NCBI RefSeq assembly: GCF_021130785.1
Contig: NC_060211.1
Location: forward strand, 125,933,001-125,997,000
Source: Homalodisca vitripennis
Lineage: Eukaryota > Arthropoda > Insecta > Hemiptera > Cicadellidae
DNA length: 64,000 nt
Reading direction: 5' to 3'
Below the pieces are notes generated by a model. It did no database searches. It saw only the letters and a program-made list of their open reading frames with translations, and was not told the DNA's origin. The translations under genes were made by a program, and so were the position numbers. The stretch's first letter is position 1, and each line of letters opens with the position of its first letter. Below are positions 49,752-61,082 of the stretch, one piece after another.

Positions 49752-49812
49752 GTATTTCTTTCTATTGTGGTTCAAATTAAAAAAGAGGTTCTCAGACTTA
49801 ATTGACACCCTG
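49750..49812 (-). mobile_element. Terminus of a CAGGGTG-type element abutting the (CT)n tract
   Basis: Read on the minus strand it begins TA/CAGGGTGTCAATTAAGTC and TGAGAACCTC, the same terminal heptamer and TA target as the 60.8 kb element. The body is replaced by the microsatellite after about 60 bases. Confidence 0.5.
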
Positions 49813-50066
49813 TATATATATACACGAGAGAGAGAGAATTAGTATCCAGCAAAACGCAAAGAATTTTTTTACTTTCTAGCCCAACAAAGTAATTTCATCA
49901 TATTTGCTTTACTACGTCAATCTATTAAATTTCTTAGATTATACTTTTTTTGTTTCTAAGTTCGTTATTTTGTAAATTCCTCATTGCTTTCGTGGTTATT
50001 ATGCATAATTTTGTTTTAGCTGTAATTTTGTCATTTTAACCTAAAAATCTATAATTATCGCTTGTA

Positions 50067-50294
50067 CTAAGAGGAAAATCTACCAAATCTAGGAAAAGTC
50101 TTAGCAAGTACAGTATCAAGTCTATATGGCCATTCAATCAAGAATTTTCTCATACATGGACAGGCAGGTAACAACATGATTTTAAGGACCAGTCGGCTCC
50201 TTACAGAATTATGGCTCAACTGAAAATGATTCAACTTAATAAATACATGGTCTTGTGTTTTGTCCTTTGGAGAAACTAGCCTTGACATAATCAC
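50067..50294 (-). CDS. Open frame on both strands, unknown
   Basis: The minus-strand frame reads MSRLVSPKDKTQDHVFIKLN, and later LLPACPCMRKFLIEWPYRLD. The plus strand at 50068-50217 is equally plausible (NLGKVLASTVSSLYGHSIKN, then FLIHGQAGNNMILRTSRLL). Neither is recognised. The quality of both translations suggests old coding or transposon sequence, but the strand cannot be chosen. Confidence 0.18.
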   Translation of the reverse strand: MIMSRLVSPKDKTQDHVFIKLNHFQLSHNSVRSRLVLKIMLLPACPCMRKFLIEWPYRLDTVLAKTFPRFGRFSS

Positions 50295-50529
50295 AAATTT
50301 ACTTTATCTTTACCATGTATACATGTTCACGAATTACTTTGTATTGGTTTTTATCACCTTAAAATGTACCGTTACGAAATATTACAGATTTTTACTATTT
50401 CGAAATCGAAAGAATACAAAAAAGAACTAGAGAAATAAACCCAAATACGAAAAATAACAACATAATAAAATAAATCCAACAAAACAGAGGGGCCTATTAT
50501 TTATCTTATCTGACTATCATGCTCTCTGG

Positions 50530-50660
50530 CTGTGATTTTCAAGAAATATCTGTTGCTAGGCAACCGATATAACTTTCTAACTTCTCTGCTTCACAGCGGC
50601 TAATGTGGTGAGGAGAGGATAACGTGATATGTACCAAACTATTGCTATACTGATCTGATC
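50530..50660 (-). repeat. X-box-like palindrome, third site
   Basis: GTTGCTAGGCAAC at 50552-50564. On the minus strand, AGAAGTTAG.. precedes GGTTGCCTAGCAACAG. This resembles the context at 45565-45600, so it may be an inverted, diverged member of the same repeat. Confidence 0.4.
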
Positions 50661-50664
50661 TTCG

Positions 50665-51690
50665 ACTAATGGTAGTTCTTGTGGTTTGCAAATACTTGCA
50701 GTTTGGTGATACTGTTGATCATTAGAAACTAACACAGTGGAAATCGTTAATGTTTAGTTAAATAATTTAATCACAATTAAAACATCTATACGATTTGTAT
50801 TAGAATTCTTACTAGTTCAGTATACCAAATTTAAATGACTAATAACTGAAATAAAATCTTTTTCATAATAAAAGTGTAATTTTTGTTATCCATACCATTA
50901 CTATTAAAAACAAATGTACAGTATGTGATTTATTGCAATAAATATGTATTTACTTTGCCAATCTTTACATTTTGTTTAGCTTCCAAACACGTATAATGGT
51001 TCTTACTTTGTTTTACTAATACGCAGATGTTACAATGTGACACTACACAACAAGTAAAAGACCACTGTCAGTTTTCATTTAATTCCAAAAAAATACATAG
51101 TTGTTTGCTAACTAATTCTTTCAAAAGATTATACAAACGTAAAATGTGTTAGCAATATTTACATAAAATGTATATTTTAAATGGTACACACATGGTTACG
51201 TAACCATTAAATGAAGTTTCATCTTCCACTTTACCAAAATATGAAATTAGACCGTCGTTTATTGACCGCTTTATTTTCAATTCTCATTATTTATTTTAAG
51301 GTATGTTCGCATGGTAAATTATCATATAGGTAGTTATAAATTGTGAAATTATTTTTCACATACTGAAACATTCCTTTATGAATGGATTTAAAATATAAAT
51401 TAATGACAACTCGTGCGTAAATTGCTCAACACGTTTAGATTTCTGCAATATGCTTGCATGTAACCCAAGGTTTTGCGTTTCTCTTAAATACTTTACATGG
51501 GCATATTTAGAGTAATGAATTGTAACTCGTCTTAGTAGTGAACTTCCTCATCTGATAAGACGCTAGTAAATCCGGGGTGTGATAGAATAAATAATCCATT
51601 ATTGATAATATGCCTAATTTTTTCGAAATAAATCGAGCAGTCTCCTGTAATTCACTTAATAAACAATATAAATCATTATTTATTTTATTA
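50665..51690. other. AT-rich DNA, no feature seen
   Basis: No credible frame, repeat or RNA was recognised. Confidence 0.45.
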
Positions 51691-51692
51691 TT

Positions 51693-51878
51693 TTAAAAGT
51701 AAAATCTATAAAATAAAACAGGTTGAACTAGTACTTTAGTTTGATTAAAACTGTGGTATAGTATAGCGTACAGAGATCTCTGGGCAGCCAAGGGTTGGTC
51801 TCGCGGGACACAGAACTGCAGAGCCAGTTGTAAAACTCTTCTTAGAGCTGCACTCTCGGGCGTCTGTAATTCCGACAT
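51693..51878 (-). CDS. Candidate 5' coding exon, unknown
   Basis: The ATG at 51878-51876 opens MSELQTPESAALRRVLQLAL and then QFCVPRDQPLAAQRSLYAIL. The first 43 or so codons (51878-51750) are GC-rich compared with the flanks. After YHSFNQTK the sequence turns AT-rich, as if an exon boundary lay near 51750. No clean GT donor is visible there, and the frame simply runs on to a stop at 51693. Two opposed CRE-type sites lie just upstream. No signal peptide or known domain is recognised. Confidence 0.3.
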   Translation of the reverse strand: MSELQTPESAALRRVLQLALQFCVPRDQPLAAQRSLYAILYHSFNQTKVLVQPVLFYRFYF

Positions 51879-51885
51879 TAAAGCT

Positions 51886-51924
51886 TTACGTCATCCCGTT
51901 TATGGTGTCATCTTAGTGACGTAA
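51886..51924 (-). promoter_or_regulatory. Opposed pair of CRE-like sites
   Basis: TTACGTCA (51886-51893) and TGACGTAA (51917-51924) are exact reverse complements 23 bases apart. They lie 8 to 46 bases upstream of the ATG of the minus-strand frame. Such sites bind CREB/ATF bZIP factors. The chance occurrence of a matched pair this close is low but not negligible. Confidence 0.35.
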
Positions 51925-51939
51925 TGAGCATATTTAAAT

Positions 51940-52399
51940 ATAACAACAGTTCACGTTTTTATATCAGTGCCTACGTGTTTTTTTCCGAGTGACACAATAT
52001 ATCGGTGTATCATATTTCATAGTACTTAATAAATGAACTAAATTATCAAATTATTCCACATAATAAGGATCTAATTGGTGATTTACTTGTTATTGTATAA
52101 TGATAATATTTCCTGTAATATTCTCAACATAAATTACACCACATTTCAGGTTTGAATTATGGTATCAAATCATTCAAGTAATACAAAAAATATGGAATTG
52201 TAAAGTAAAAATAATTGTAATCAGATTTTCTATTCTGTATTATCTAACTTAATATAATCTCTTACCCTTGAACTGAATGCCCATATTCGTGTATCGTGAT
52301 TGGTTACACCATAGATAATCCGAACAAATAAAAGTCTCACTACAATTTTCCTACTTCTTTGATTACTCTCTGTTTATGCAAATAAATTCATTTTCTCTC

Positions 52400-52400
<1 letters not shown>
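51940..52400. other. AT-rich DNA, no feature seen
   Basis: Nothing is recognised. Confidence 0.45.
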
Positions 52401-52401
<1 letters not shown>

Positions 52402-52487
<86 letters not shown>

Positions 52488-52590
52488 TATATATATATAT
52501 ATATATATATTCATATATATATATATATTCATATATATATATATATATATATTCATATATATATATATATATATATTTATTTATTTATCC
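52402..52590. repeat. (TA)n microsatellite with regular TTCATA interruptions
   Basis: TA runs are broken by TTCA at about 52454, 52485, 52510, 52528 and 52551, a sign of higher-order duplication within the tract. Confidence 0.95.
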
Positions 52591-52829
52591 GTCTCTTTTA
52601 TGTATGCACAATTTGCACATGAAAGCACGTATTTGATTGTGATATTTTCCGAAACTTAACTGATACTAATATGAATACTTATTAATACTAAAAACACAAG
52701 TGATTTTAAAACTTGCCAAGCTTTAAGCCTCGATCAAGCGTTGAGTAAAGTACTTGTGCAAATTCCGACCATGGGCGTACATTGTACAAGTATAAATACT
52801 TTATTAGGCAAAAGGTATGAATAAACGCC

Positions 52830-55210
52830 TGCAGTTCTACAGCCCCATATATCCACGAGCCATATGACCCACAGCTACACTATCTCTTGTCCATGTAACA
52901 GATGGTAAATCCCGGTTGTGTTATACTCGTATATCTACAACACATGCGACCCTCAGCTTCTCTTTCTCTTGTAGGCCTATACAACAGATGGTGAGTACCG
53001 GTTGTGTTATACTCGTATATCCAGTACGCATGTGATTCTCAGCTACATATATATTGTACATGTAACAGATGGAGTGTACCGGTTGTGTTATACTCGTATA
53101 CCCAGTACGCATGTGATTCTCAGCTACATATATATTGTACATGTAACAGATGGAGTGTACCGGTTGTGTTATATTCGTATATCCAGTACGCATGTGATTC
53201 TCAGCTACATATATATTGTACATGTAACAGATGGAGTGTACCGGTTGTGTTATATTCGTATATCCAGTACGCATGTGATTCTCAGCTACATATATATTGT
53301 ACATGTAACAGATGGAGTGTACCGGTTGTGTTATATTCGTATATCCAGTACGCATGTGATTCTCAGCTACATATATATTGTACATGTAACAGATGGAGTG
53401 TACCGGTTGTGTTATATTCGTATATCCAGTACGCATGTGATTCTCAGCTACATATATATTGTACATGTAACAGATGGAGTGTACCGGTTGTGTTATATTC
53501 GTATATCCAGTACGCATGTGATTCTCAGCTACATATATATTGTACATGTAACAGATGGAGTGTACCGGTTGTGTTATATTCGTATATCCAGTACGCATGT
53601 GATTCTCAGCTACATATATATTGTACATGTAACAGATGGAGTGTACCGGTTGTGTTATACTCGTATACCCAGTACGCATGTGATTCTCAGCTACATATAT
53701 ATTGTACATGTAACAGATGGAGTGTACCGGTTGTGTTATATTCGTATATCCAGTACGCATGTGATTCTCAGCTACATATATATTGTACATGTAACAGATG
53801 GAGTGTACCGGTTGTGTTATATTCGTATATCCAGTACGCATGTGATTCTCAGCTACATATATATTGTACATGTAACAGATGAAGTGTACCGGTTGTGTTA
53901 TACTCGTATACCCAGTACGCATGTGATTCTCAGCTACATATATATTGTACATGTAACAGAGGGAGTGTACCGGTTGTGTTATACTCGTATACCCAGTACG
54001 CATGTGATTCTCAGCTACATATATATTGTACATGTAACAGATGGAGTGTACCGGTTGTGTTATACTCGTATACCCAGTACGCATGTGATTCTCAGCTACA
54101 TATATATTGTACATGTAACAGATGGAGTGTACCGGTTGTGTTATACTCGTATATCCAGTACGCATGTGATTCTCAGCTACATATATATTGTACATGTAAC
54201 AGATGAAGTGTACCGGTTGTGTTATACTCGTATACCCAGTACGCATGTGATTCTCAGCTACATATATATTGTACATGTAACAGATGGAGTGTACCGGTTG
54301 TGTTATACTCGTATACCCAGTACGCATGTGATTCTCAGCTACATATATATTGTACATGTAACAGATGGAGTGTACCGGTTGTGTTATACTCGTATATCCA
54401 GTACGCATGTGATTCTCAGCTACATATATATTGTACATGTAACAGATGGAGTGTACCGGTTGTGTTATACTCGTATACCCAGTACGCATGTGATTCTCAG
54501 CTACATATATATTGTACATGTAACAGATGGAGTGTACCGGTTGTGTTATATTCGTATATCCAGTACGCATGTGATTCTCAGCTACATATATATTGTACAT
54601 GTAACAGATGGTAAGTTCCAATTGTGTTACACTCGTATATCCAGTACGCATGTGATTCTCAACTACACTATATATTGTACATGTAACAGATGGTAAGTCC
54701 CAATTGTGTTACACTCGTATATTATCCAGTACGCATGTGATTCTCAACTACACTATATATTGTACATGTAACAGATGGTAAGTCCCAATTGTGTTACACT
54801 CGTATATTATCCAGTACGCATGTGATTCTCAACTACACTATATTTTGTACATGTAACAGATGGTGAGTCTCGATTGTGTTAAACACGTATATTCGGGACG
54901 CATGTTACCCTCAGTTACACTATCTCTTATCTATTTAACAGATGGTGAGTCCCAGTTGTGTTACTCTCGTATATCCAGTACGCATGTGATTCTCAACTAC
55001 ACTATATCTTGTACATGTAACAGATGGTGAGTCTCGGTTGTGTTAAACACGTATATTCGGGACGCATGTTACCCTCAGTTACACTATCTCTTATCTATGT
55101 AACAGATGGTGAGTCCCAGTTGTGTTATACTCGTATATCCACGAGGCATGACCCTCAGCTACACTACTTCTTGTAAATGTAACACATGGTAAGTCCCGGC
55201 TGTGTTATAA
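52830..55210 (+). repeat. Satellite: 20-unit 81 bp core (53002-54621) with diverged flanks
   Basis: The core unit includes TGTGTTATACTCGTATATCC, AGTACGCATGTGATTCTCAG and CTACATATATATTGTACATG, then TAACAGATGGAGTGTACCGG. Twenty units are exactly 81 bases; they vary mainly at ATAC/ATAT and ATACCC/ATATCC. Units 3-8 are almost identical. Flanking units (52830-53000 and 54622-55210) are older, vary in length, and read CAGATGGTGAGT or CAGATGGTAAGT where the core has CAGATGGAGTGT. Because 81 is divisible by three, two plus frames and one minus frame stay open (up to 576 codons). These are not genes: no start context, and the repeats are conserved equally at all codon positions. Confidence 0.97.
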
Positions 55211-55389
55211 ATACAGCACCTAGGTGGTAAAGTCTCTGAACAATTGTGCTAGGTACAGCCCTAACGCCACGCCCTCAATTTTACAGAAGTGTACTTCTTT
55301 AATTAAAAGGCTCGTCATAAACTGTACTTTTAATTAAATTACTAACAGTATTAAGGTTTTATTGGAGATTACATTAAAACCATTTACAT

Positions 55390-56240
55390 TGACTTGTTAA
55401 ATCATACTCAAGACTTACAATATAGGAGTATCTTACACTTGTGGCGTAAACAAGCTCGTTTGAAGTTCTATGCTAAATTTAAAGTCTATACGAGCAGATT
55501 AATTCATTATCTAGACAACATCCGGACAGATAGACATACAGACAGTCGTACAGAAAAGAAATATTTTCATCCCTTTGTAGACAAACGATAAGTTGGCCAG
55601 CTTGCTGATCGATAGGCTTCAGTAACGCTCTGCCAAGTTCCATTTTTGGACATGCACCATCATATAAATATTTTTATCTATGTAGAAATGAAACTTCATG
55701 GAAAATTTAAAGTCTACATATGATCTTTTAAAATACATCTTGCCACAATATACTCTCACATTTTCGTTTATTAATTTTTTGTTTCCTAGCAGGGTGTCTA
55801 AATAATATAAGTTCCAGGGAACTTGGTAAGGTGATACATCACAGTAATACGCTTAAATAATATTTTGTCACTAATTTTATATTGTCAGTTTTAGTATTGA
55901 TTTTTACCCGTATTATTTTGTTTCTTTTGTTCTATGAATAAAGATTATATGTTGAATTCTCATTTGATTACTCAGTTTGTCTACAAATTTCTTTATTCTG
56001 ATATTTTCCCGTTTTTTTTTTTTTTTTTTTTTTTTTTATTACCTGCAAGACCAATGTAAAATTATATGCTAAGACTCACCCATATCATATGGAGAGGTAT
56101 GTGCCATCATGTGTTGCCTATATAGGAATGAAGCTTCATGCCAAATTTCAGTTCTGTATGTCAGTCGTTTTCGAGATAACGTGCGGATAGATAGATACGC
56201 AGACAAAAATTAAATTTGCCCAGACCCTTTTTACATAGGC
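55390..56240 (+). repeat. Dispersed repeat family B, three adjoining partial copies
   Basis: Copy signatures: CTAAATTTAAAGTCTATACG near 55471 with GGACAGATAGACATACAGAC and AACGCTCTGCCAAGTTCC; GAAAATTTAAAGTCTACATA near 55699; and CTACAAATTTCTTTATTCTG near 55981 with GAGATAACGTGCGGATAG near 56172 and CCCAGACCC near 56219. The 65-codon frame at 55394-55591 is part of the repeat. Confidence 0.6.
56012..56037. repeat. T26 homopolymer within family B
   Basis: A run of 26 T replaces the usual CATGGTTACC segment of the repeat, which suggests slippage at that site. Confidence 0.9.
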
Positions 56241-56244
56241 AAAT

Positions 56245-58450
56245 TTTTGGAAGTTATATTTCTAGTTTAATAATTTTTTTTACTTTTGTAATCTACTTTA
56301 TAGACAGTCTGTAAAATCTACCTACATTGAGAAAAGATAGAGTTGCCGAGATAAACAACTAAAGAGAAGCGCGAAAGGGAGATTGGTCTTCCACAGAATG
56401 CCTTTGTTAACTTTACCACAGAGGTGATGTTGCATTTGCCGGGCAACTTTATGTCGTTTAAACTATCACATTAAAACTTGTTTACTTTACTGCGTTGAAT
56501 AATTTACAACAATTTAATAAGATTTTATGGGTGCCCCGAATATGTAATTTCATTAATACAACATATTTAGTGAATAATGTCACGTAGAATTGGTTTACTG
56601 CTTACATACTATAGGATCCCAAACCAGGAATATAGTTTAGTGAAATAACATAACACTGAACTTGAATGCAAACTACATCTTTCAACATTACGTCTTCGAT
56701 GATTTTTGAATACACGTAATTAGTCATATAATATTTTATTTCCAATATTAACATTGTTCGAGTTTACAAACAAAGGGAACTTTGGAAATTTGCCAACCAC
56801 AGAATACCGTAATCGTGGTCAGTATGAAATGGATAAGCTATAGTTCTTTATTCTATTCCAAATAATGTAATAAATCTAGTGATCTGGCTTCATACATATA
56901 CATGGTTCCTTGTAAACATCTCACTCGTCTCTTATACGAGTATATGCCTTTACTGAGTGAATGGAGGTGTCTCTTTGTAATTCCGTTTGTACATATCGCA
57001 CCTATTTTGAATGGAATGTTACTGAATCTCCTTTAATGTGCCATTGATTCATAAGATTATATTAGTCGATTCATTAGGAATCAATATGAATTGACTCTGA
57101 CCAGATCTTGAATTACTGGTAGGATATAATAATGATAATACTAGAAGTAGGGGAGATATTGCGTTAAATCACCTCAGATTAGTATTGTATTAAAACACCA
57201 AAATGTATCGGCTCAAAGTTGTATAAAAAAGTCCAAAGGATATTAAATTAGTGAGTTATCAGTCAGAATTTGTTTTAAACTGAAGAATTGTCTCGTCAAA
57301 AAATCTCGTTATTCATTAGAATAACTCTAAAAACAATATCGTTTTAATTACAATGACTATAATCTATATTTTAACTTATGGTTTAAAGTAATTTTTTTTA
57401 TAAGATATATTTTTATAACATTATTCCTGTATATTCATTTATACAGTGGAATGAAGAAAATGTGAATAAAATAAAATAATCTACTTGTTGACCAACATTA
57501 AACCACGTTAAACTCGTTTCGATATATTGATGCCTAGGAGTCGTGATTAGTCTCGTTAATCTGTGAATTGGTTTTCAACCCTAAGACCCTTCTCTCATAT
57601 AGGATATAATAGTGTAATTTTAAGCGAAATATTTCAGTAACCAGCTTCTAAAATATCAATTTTTATTTAATCTACTTCTTTATTAATAGTAGTTTTCCTG
57701 CTATATGTCGGTCAATATTACTGTTTTAATTCTAAAAATAACTTTTTTGAGCTACTTATTAACATCATGCTAGAAGTAGTGATATACCTTGTTGCTATAT
57801 TGCCTCGGCAGTACCAATCGTAATCCATTTACGAAAACGCTTCTTTGACAAAGTCAGAGGTGCTATCAAAAATATCCATCTTACCTCTGTTTACATGGAT
57901 CTCCACAAGGCGTTATACAGTGTGAGCCTCTCTACAGTAACATAATTGCAGCAGATATAGGAGAACCGAACGCGTTTTGATAGTAGGAGGTGAATCTCTA
58001 GCAGCTTAGTAGCAGGAAAAATGTGATAAATTTATAATCATAAGGCAAGGGTGATCTTTTGTCGTTAATTTAGGATATTTTTGTTTTAAATATTGTTTTA
58101 AGTATCTTAACTATACATACGTTTTGAAAATAAGAAAAAAATTACATAAAAGGTTCAGCTTTTGTACACGAATTCTTCTGTTTATTGGATCGAAGTAAAA
58201 TATTCAGATCCGATAGAATTAGCAAAAGTATCAACAGTAGATCATCCCAACTACAATTGTTGTTTCCTATTCTAACCAATAATATAAAATATAAAATTTG
58301 TATATTTCATCAATACTTTATTCATACCTTGGCATAGATCTCAAGGTTTTGTTTGAACTGAAGGAGGTAGTTGAAGAAGTTTTCTGACAACATACGTAAT
58401 AAGTACTGATATGACACTTTTTCCCTACTTCACCGCAGTTTATTAGTAGT
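56245..58450. other. AT-rich DNA, no gene recognised
   Basis: Only short frames. The stretch 57770-57990 is slightly GC-richer and unrecognised. Confidence 0.4.
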
Positions 58451-58452
58451 CA

Positions 58453-58742
58453 TTATAGTAATGTTAAAATATTGTGATCTCTTGATCGGCACGTGGCAGT
58501 TTCGAAGTGGCTGCAGCTCCAATAACAACAAACTGGGTGTTTCCCACGATGCTTTGTACGAGAGGCCCAGATGGAGTAGGTTATCTTCTCTATGATTTTC
58601 ACTGCTCCTTGTTTGATATATGTCAGATTGTAAAGCTTGTACAATTCATTATATTCGCTTGTTACAGCTGGTCCATCGAGTAGCCATAACTTCTGATCTG
58701 CACATCCTCCTGACCTTAATCCAATAATACTATATCCTTGAT
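58453..58742 (-). CDS. Candidate exon with cysteine-rich end, unknown
   Basis: On the minus strand a good acceptor (GTAACTTTTCAG) ends at 58743. The frame then runs about 96 codons to a TAA: QGYSIIGLRSGGCADQKLWL, LDGPAVTSEYNELYKLYNLT, YIKQGAVKIIEKITYSIWAS, and after RTKHRGKHPV comes CCYWSCSHFETATC. The CC-x3-C-x7-C spacing recalls an insulin-family A chain but is one residue short (the family has x8), so I do not assign it. The exon takes one base from its predecessor. A frame at 59227-59065 ending at a GCAA/GTAAAA donor leaves exactly one base and could supply it. The plus strand is also open over 58465-58683. The family is not recognised; a transposon origin is possible. Confidence 0.35.
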
Positions 58743-58744
58743 CT

Positions 58745-60025
58745 GAAAAGTTACAATTTTATTCAAGCTCCAAATTTATTTGTAAGATATCTTTGAGAAA
58801 ACCATTTAAATACTTTTCATCGCTCATTCTATATATAACATTCTAATCTAATCAAGATTATAATGTTATAACAAGTTATCTTAACCGATAGACGGACAAT
58901 GTACACTCCATACGTTTAACGTGCCCTTATTTCGGCCACTCGGGGTGGGTTCTGGGCCTGAGAAAGTATCCACTACATCAGAGTTAAATGTCCCGTGAAA
59001 CGTACTTTTAGAAAGGTTAACACACAATATCTTTACCAGCGTCACCATGTTCCGGACATTTTACTTGCCTCTATATTTGGGATACTGAAAATCTGTGTCC
59101 ACCAAAGATGTGCTTTTTTACACAGTTTTAATGTTTCGTGAAGTGATCGTAAACAACAAATACAAAGCTTTAATACCTTAAACCAATTTTCCGAGCGCTG
59201 TAAATGTACTTTGATCTTTTTACGCATTTTACAAAAACTTTCGACGTGACTGACACAAAATATATTATGCTTATAGAGGGTTTTATTAATTCCTTAGTTA
59301 TAACTATTTTTTAGTATTTCCTATAATATAATTAACTTCTATTTTCATTACGCATTTCCATCTTAAATATTGATATCCACTAACAAAATAACCTATTTAT
59401 AATTCAAAAATAAATTGGCTGTGTTGTAAATTATACATAATTTTTTTTTTTAATTTTAATGAGTGTTATTGAAGATTCCTGTTTTCGATTAGAATCCCTT
59501 CGCTAAATGCTACAAACTTTAAGTATCATATTTACACGTACCTTAAAGTTTGAAGAAAACTCGATATGTTAACCCAAAACTTCCAGGTTTTAATGATTCC
59601 AAAAAAAAAATTCTAAAACTATCTCTCAAAGTGAATTACCGTACATATTTGTTTGTTTAGATATATTTAATAAAAGTAGATCTATTTTGGAGCCATTATA
59701 TGGAGCCACTGCTTAGAAAATAATTTACAAAGATTAGACTAATATTAGATGAATGGTGTTTAAAATGAGTTTGGATACAGAATGCTTTGCCATGAGTGTC
59801 ATTAAGGTATACTAATCTTTATTATGCTGCAATTTTTTGACATATGCTCCGAACCATACAAGTAAAAAGTCATGCCTTACTGTACCACGTGGGGTTAGAG
59901 CTAAAAAAGACTCTTCTATCTGATTACCAACGGCATAAAGGTGACCTTCCAAACCACCATTAATGAATGGCAATGGATCCATGTCTGACTTAGCTTAACA
60001 CGGCTATCATGCAATAGTTGACGTA
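58745..60025. other. AT-rich DNA; possible upstream exon at 59227-59065 (minus)
   Basis: The minus-strand frame starting MRKKIKVHLQRSENW can be joined in phase to the candidate exon at 58742 by a 322-base intron (donor GCAA/GTAAAA, acceptor TTTTCAG). Its own composition is not distinctive. Confidence 0.3.
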
Positions 60026-60029
60026 CCCA

Positions 60030-60344
60030 TTAGCCATTGGCTTTGATTATATTAACACATTGACTATATAATGGACGTTCCTCTCGATTACTCCGGCTGT
60101 CCCTATATCGGTACATGACTCGTGTCGCAATGAAGGTTTTAACTGAATAACAAAGACAGTTGTCAACGTTATCCAAGGTCCGATTAAAAACACTAGGGCA
60201 TCTCACTGGACGTACCACACTTTTCCAATGTTGCGTCCAACTGTGTCGTCTCCAATACCTTACCTCCGTGTATCTTGACCTCCTGAAGATAAATTTTGAC
60301 TCCAATAGTGCATGACCTTTAAATTGACCTTTAATGACTCCCAT
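60030..60344 (-). CDS. 104-codon open frame, unknown, doubtful
   Basis: An ATG-started minus-strand frame, rich in Arg (FRRSRYTEVRYWRRHSWTQH), GC-richer than the flanks. No motif or family was recognised and no splice evidence was found. Chance or an old transposon piece are both possible. Confidence 0.15.
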   Translation of the reverse strand: MGVIKGQFKGHALLESKFIFRRSRYTEVRYWRRHSWTQHWKSVVRPVRCPSVFNRTLDNVDNCLCYSVKTFIATRVMYRYRDSRSNREERPLYSQCVNIIKANG

Positions 60345-61082
60345 AGCTCCTTTAATTATAGGACCTTTAATTTAAAAACAAGTAAGGATATTTATTTTAT
60401 TTTCTTTATATCGTTACGTTTAATACGCATGTTGGCTTAAAATGGCATGTTTGAAATGTACTCGTAATGCATAGTAACGATTAATATATAGTTGCGTGCG
60501 TATACTGCTGGTGTGCTTCTTATAAATTTTATACAAGGGAAAGTAAGGGTGGTTGTAAACTTGCTAACACATAGACTGCACGTAGAATGTGTACGGTAAA
60601 TTGTCTGGTAGCTTCGCTCGTAACGTTATTTACATTGTGTTTGGGAAACACAAAGTACACATACACCTGCAGAAGCGGTGAGGGTTATTGTGTATTCGAC
60701 TATCACATTTGGAGTGGACTTGAGACAAGTTTTAAATAAAATAGTCCTTCCGGTCCAGTGGTAAGAGCAGGTAGATTTTGTGAAAAATGAATATTAATAA
60801 TGTAGGCTATATACAGGGTGAGTTTTAAGTCCCTTCCCCCCCTATTTTTTTAAAACCGTATAAGTTAGGAGGTTTAAACTCCGTACATATTCGTTAGACC
60901 TAAATATCTTGTTTTTCATGGGTTCATTGACTCTCCACCTCCAATGGGGGACGGTCCACGAGGAGTAAGCCGAGATTCTTAAATGTAAGCATAGGTTGAT
61001 ATGCACATCAAATTAAAGGTCTCTGTAAGTAGAATACAATGCCGCAAACCGGACCTCAAAAGGTTAATCCTAATGAAAATTA

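Noticed and set aside
52921..54696. Open frames of 564-576 codons on both strands, looking like repeat proteins
   Set aside because: They arise because the 81 bp unit is a multiple of three and lacks stops in several frames. Both strands are open, and variation shows no codon-position bias.
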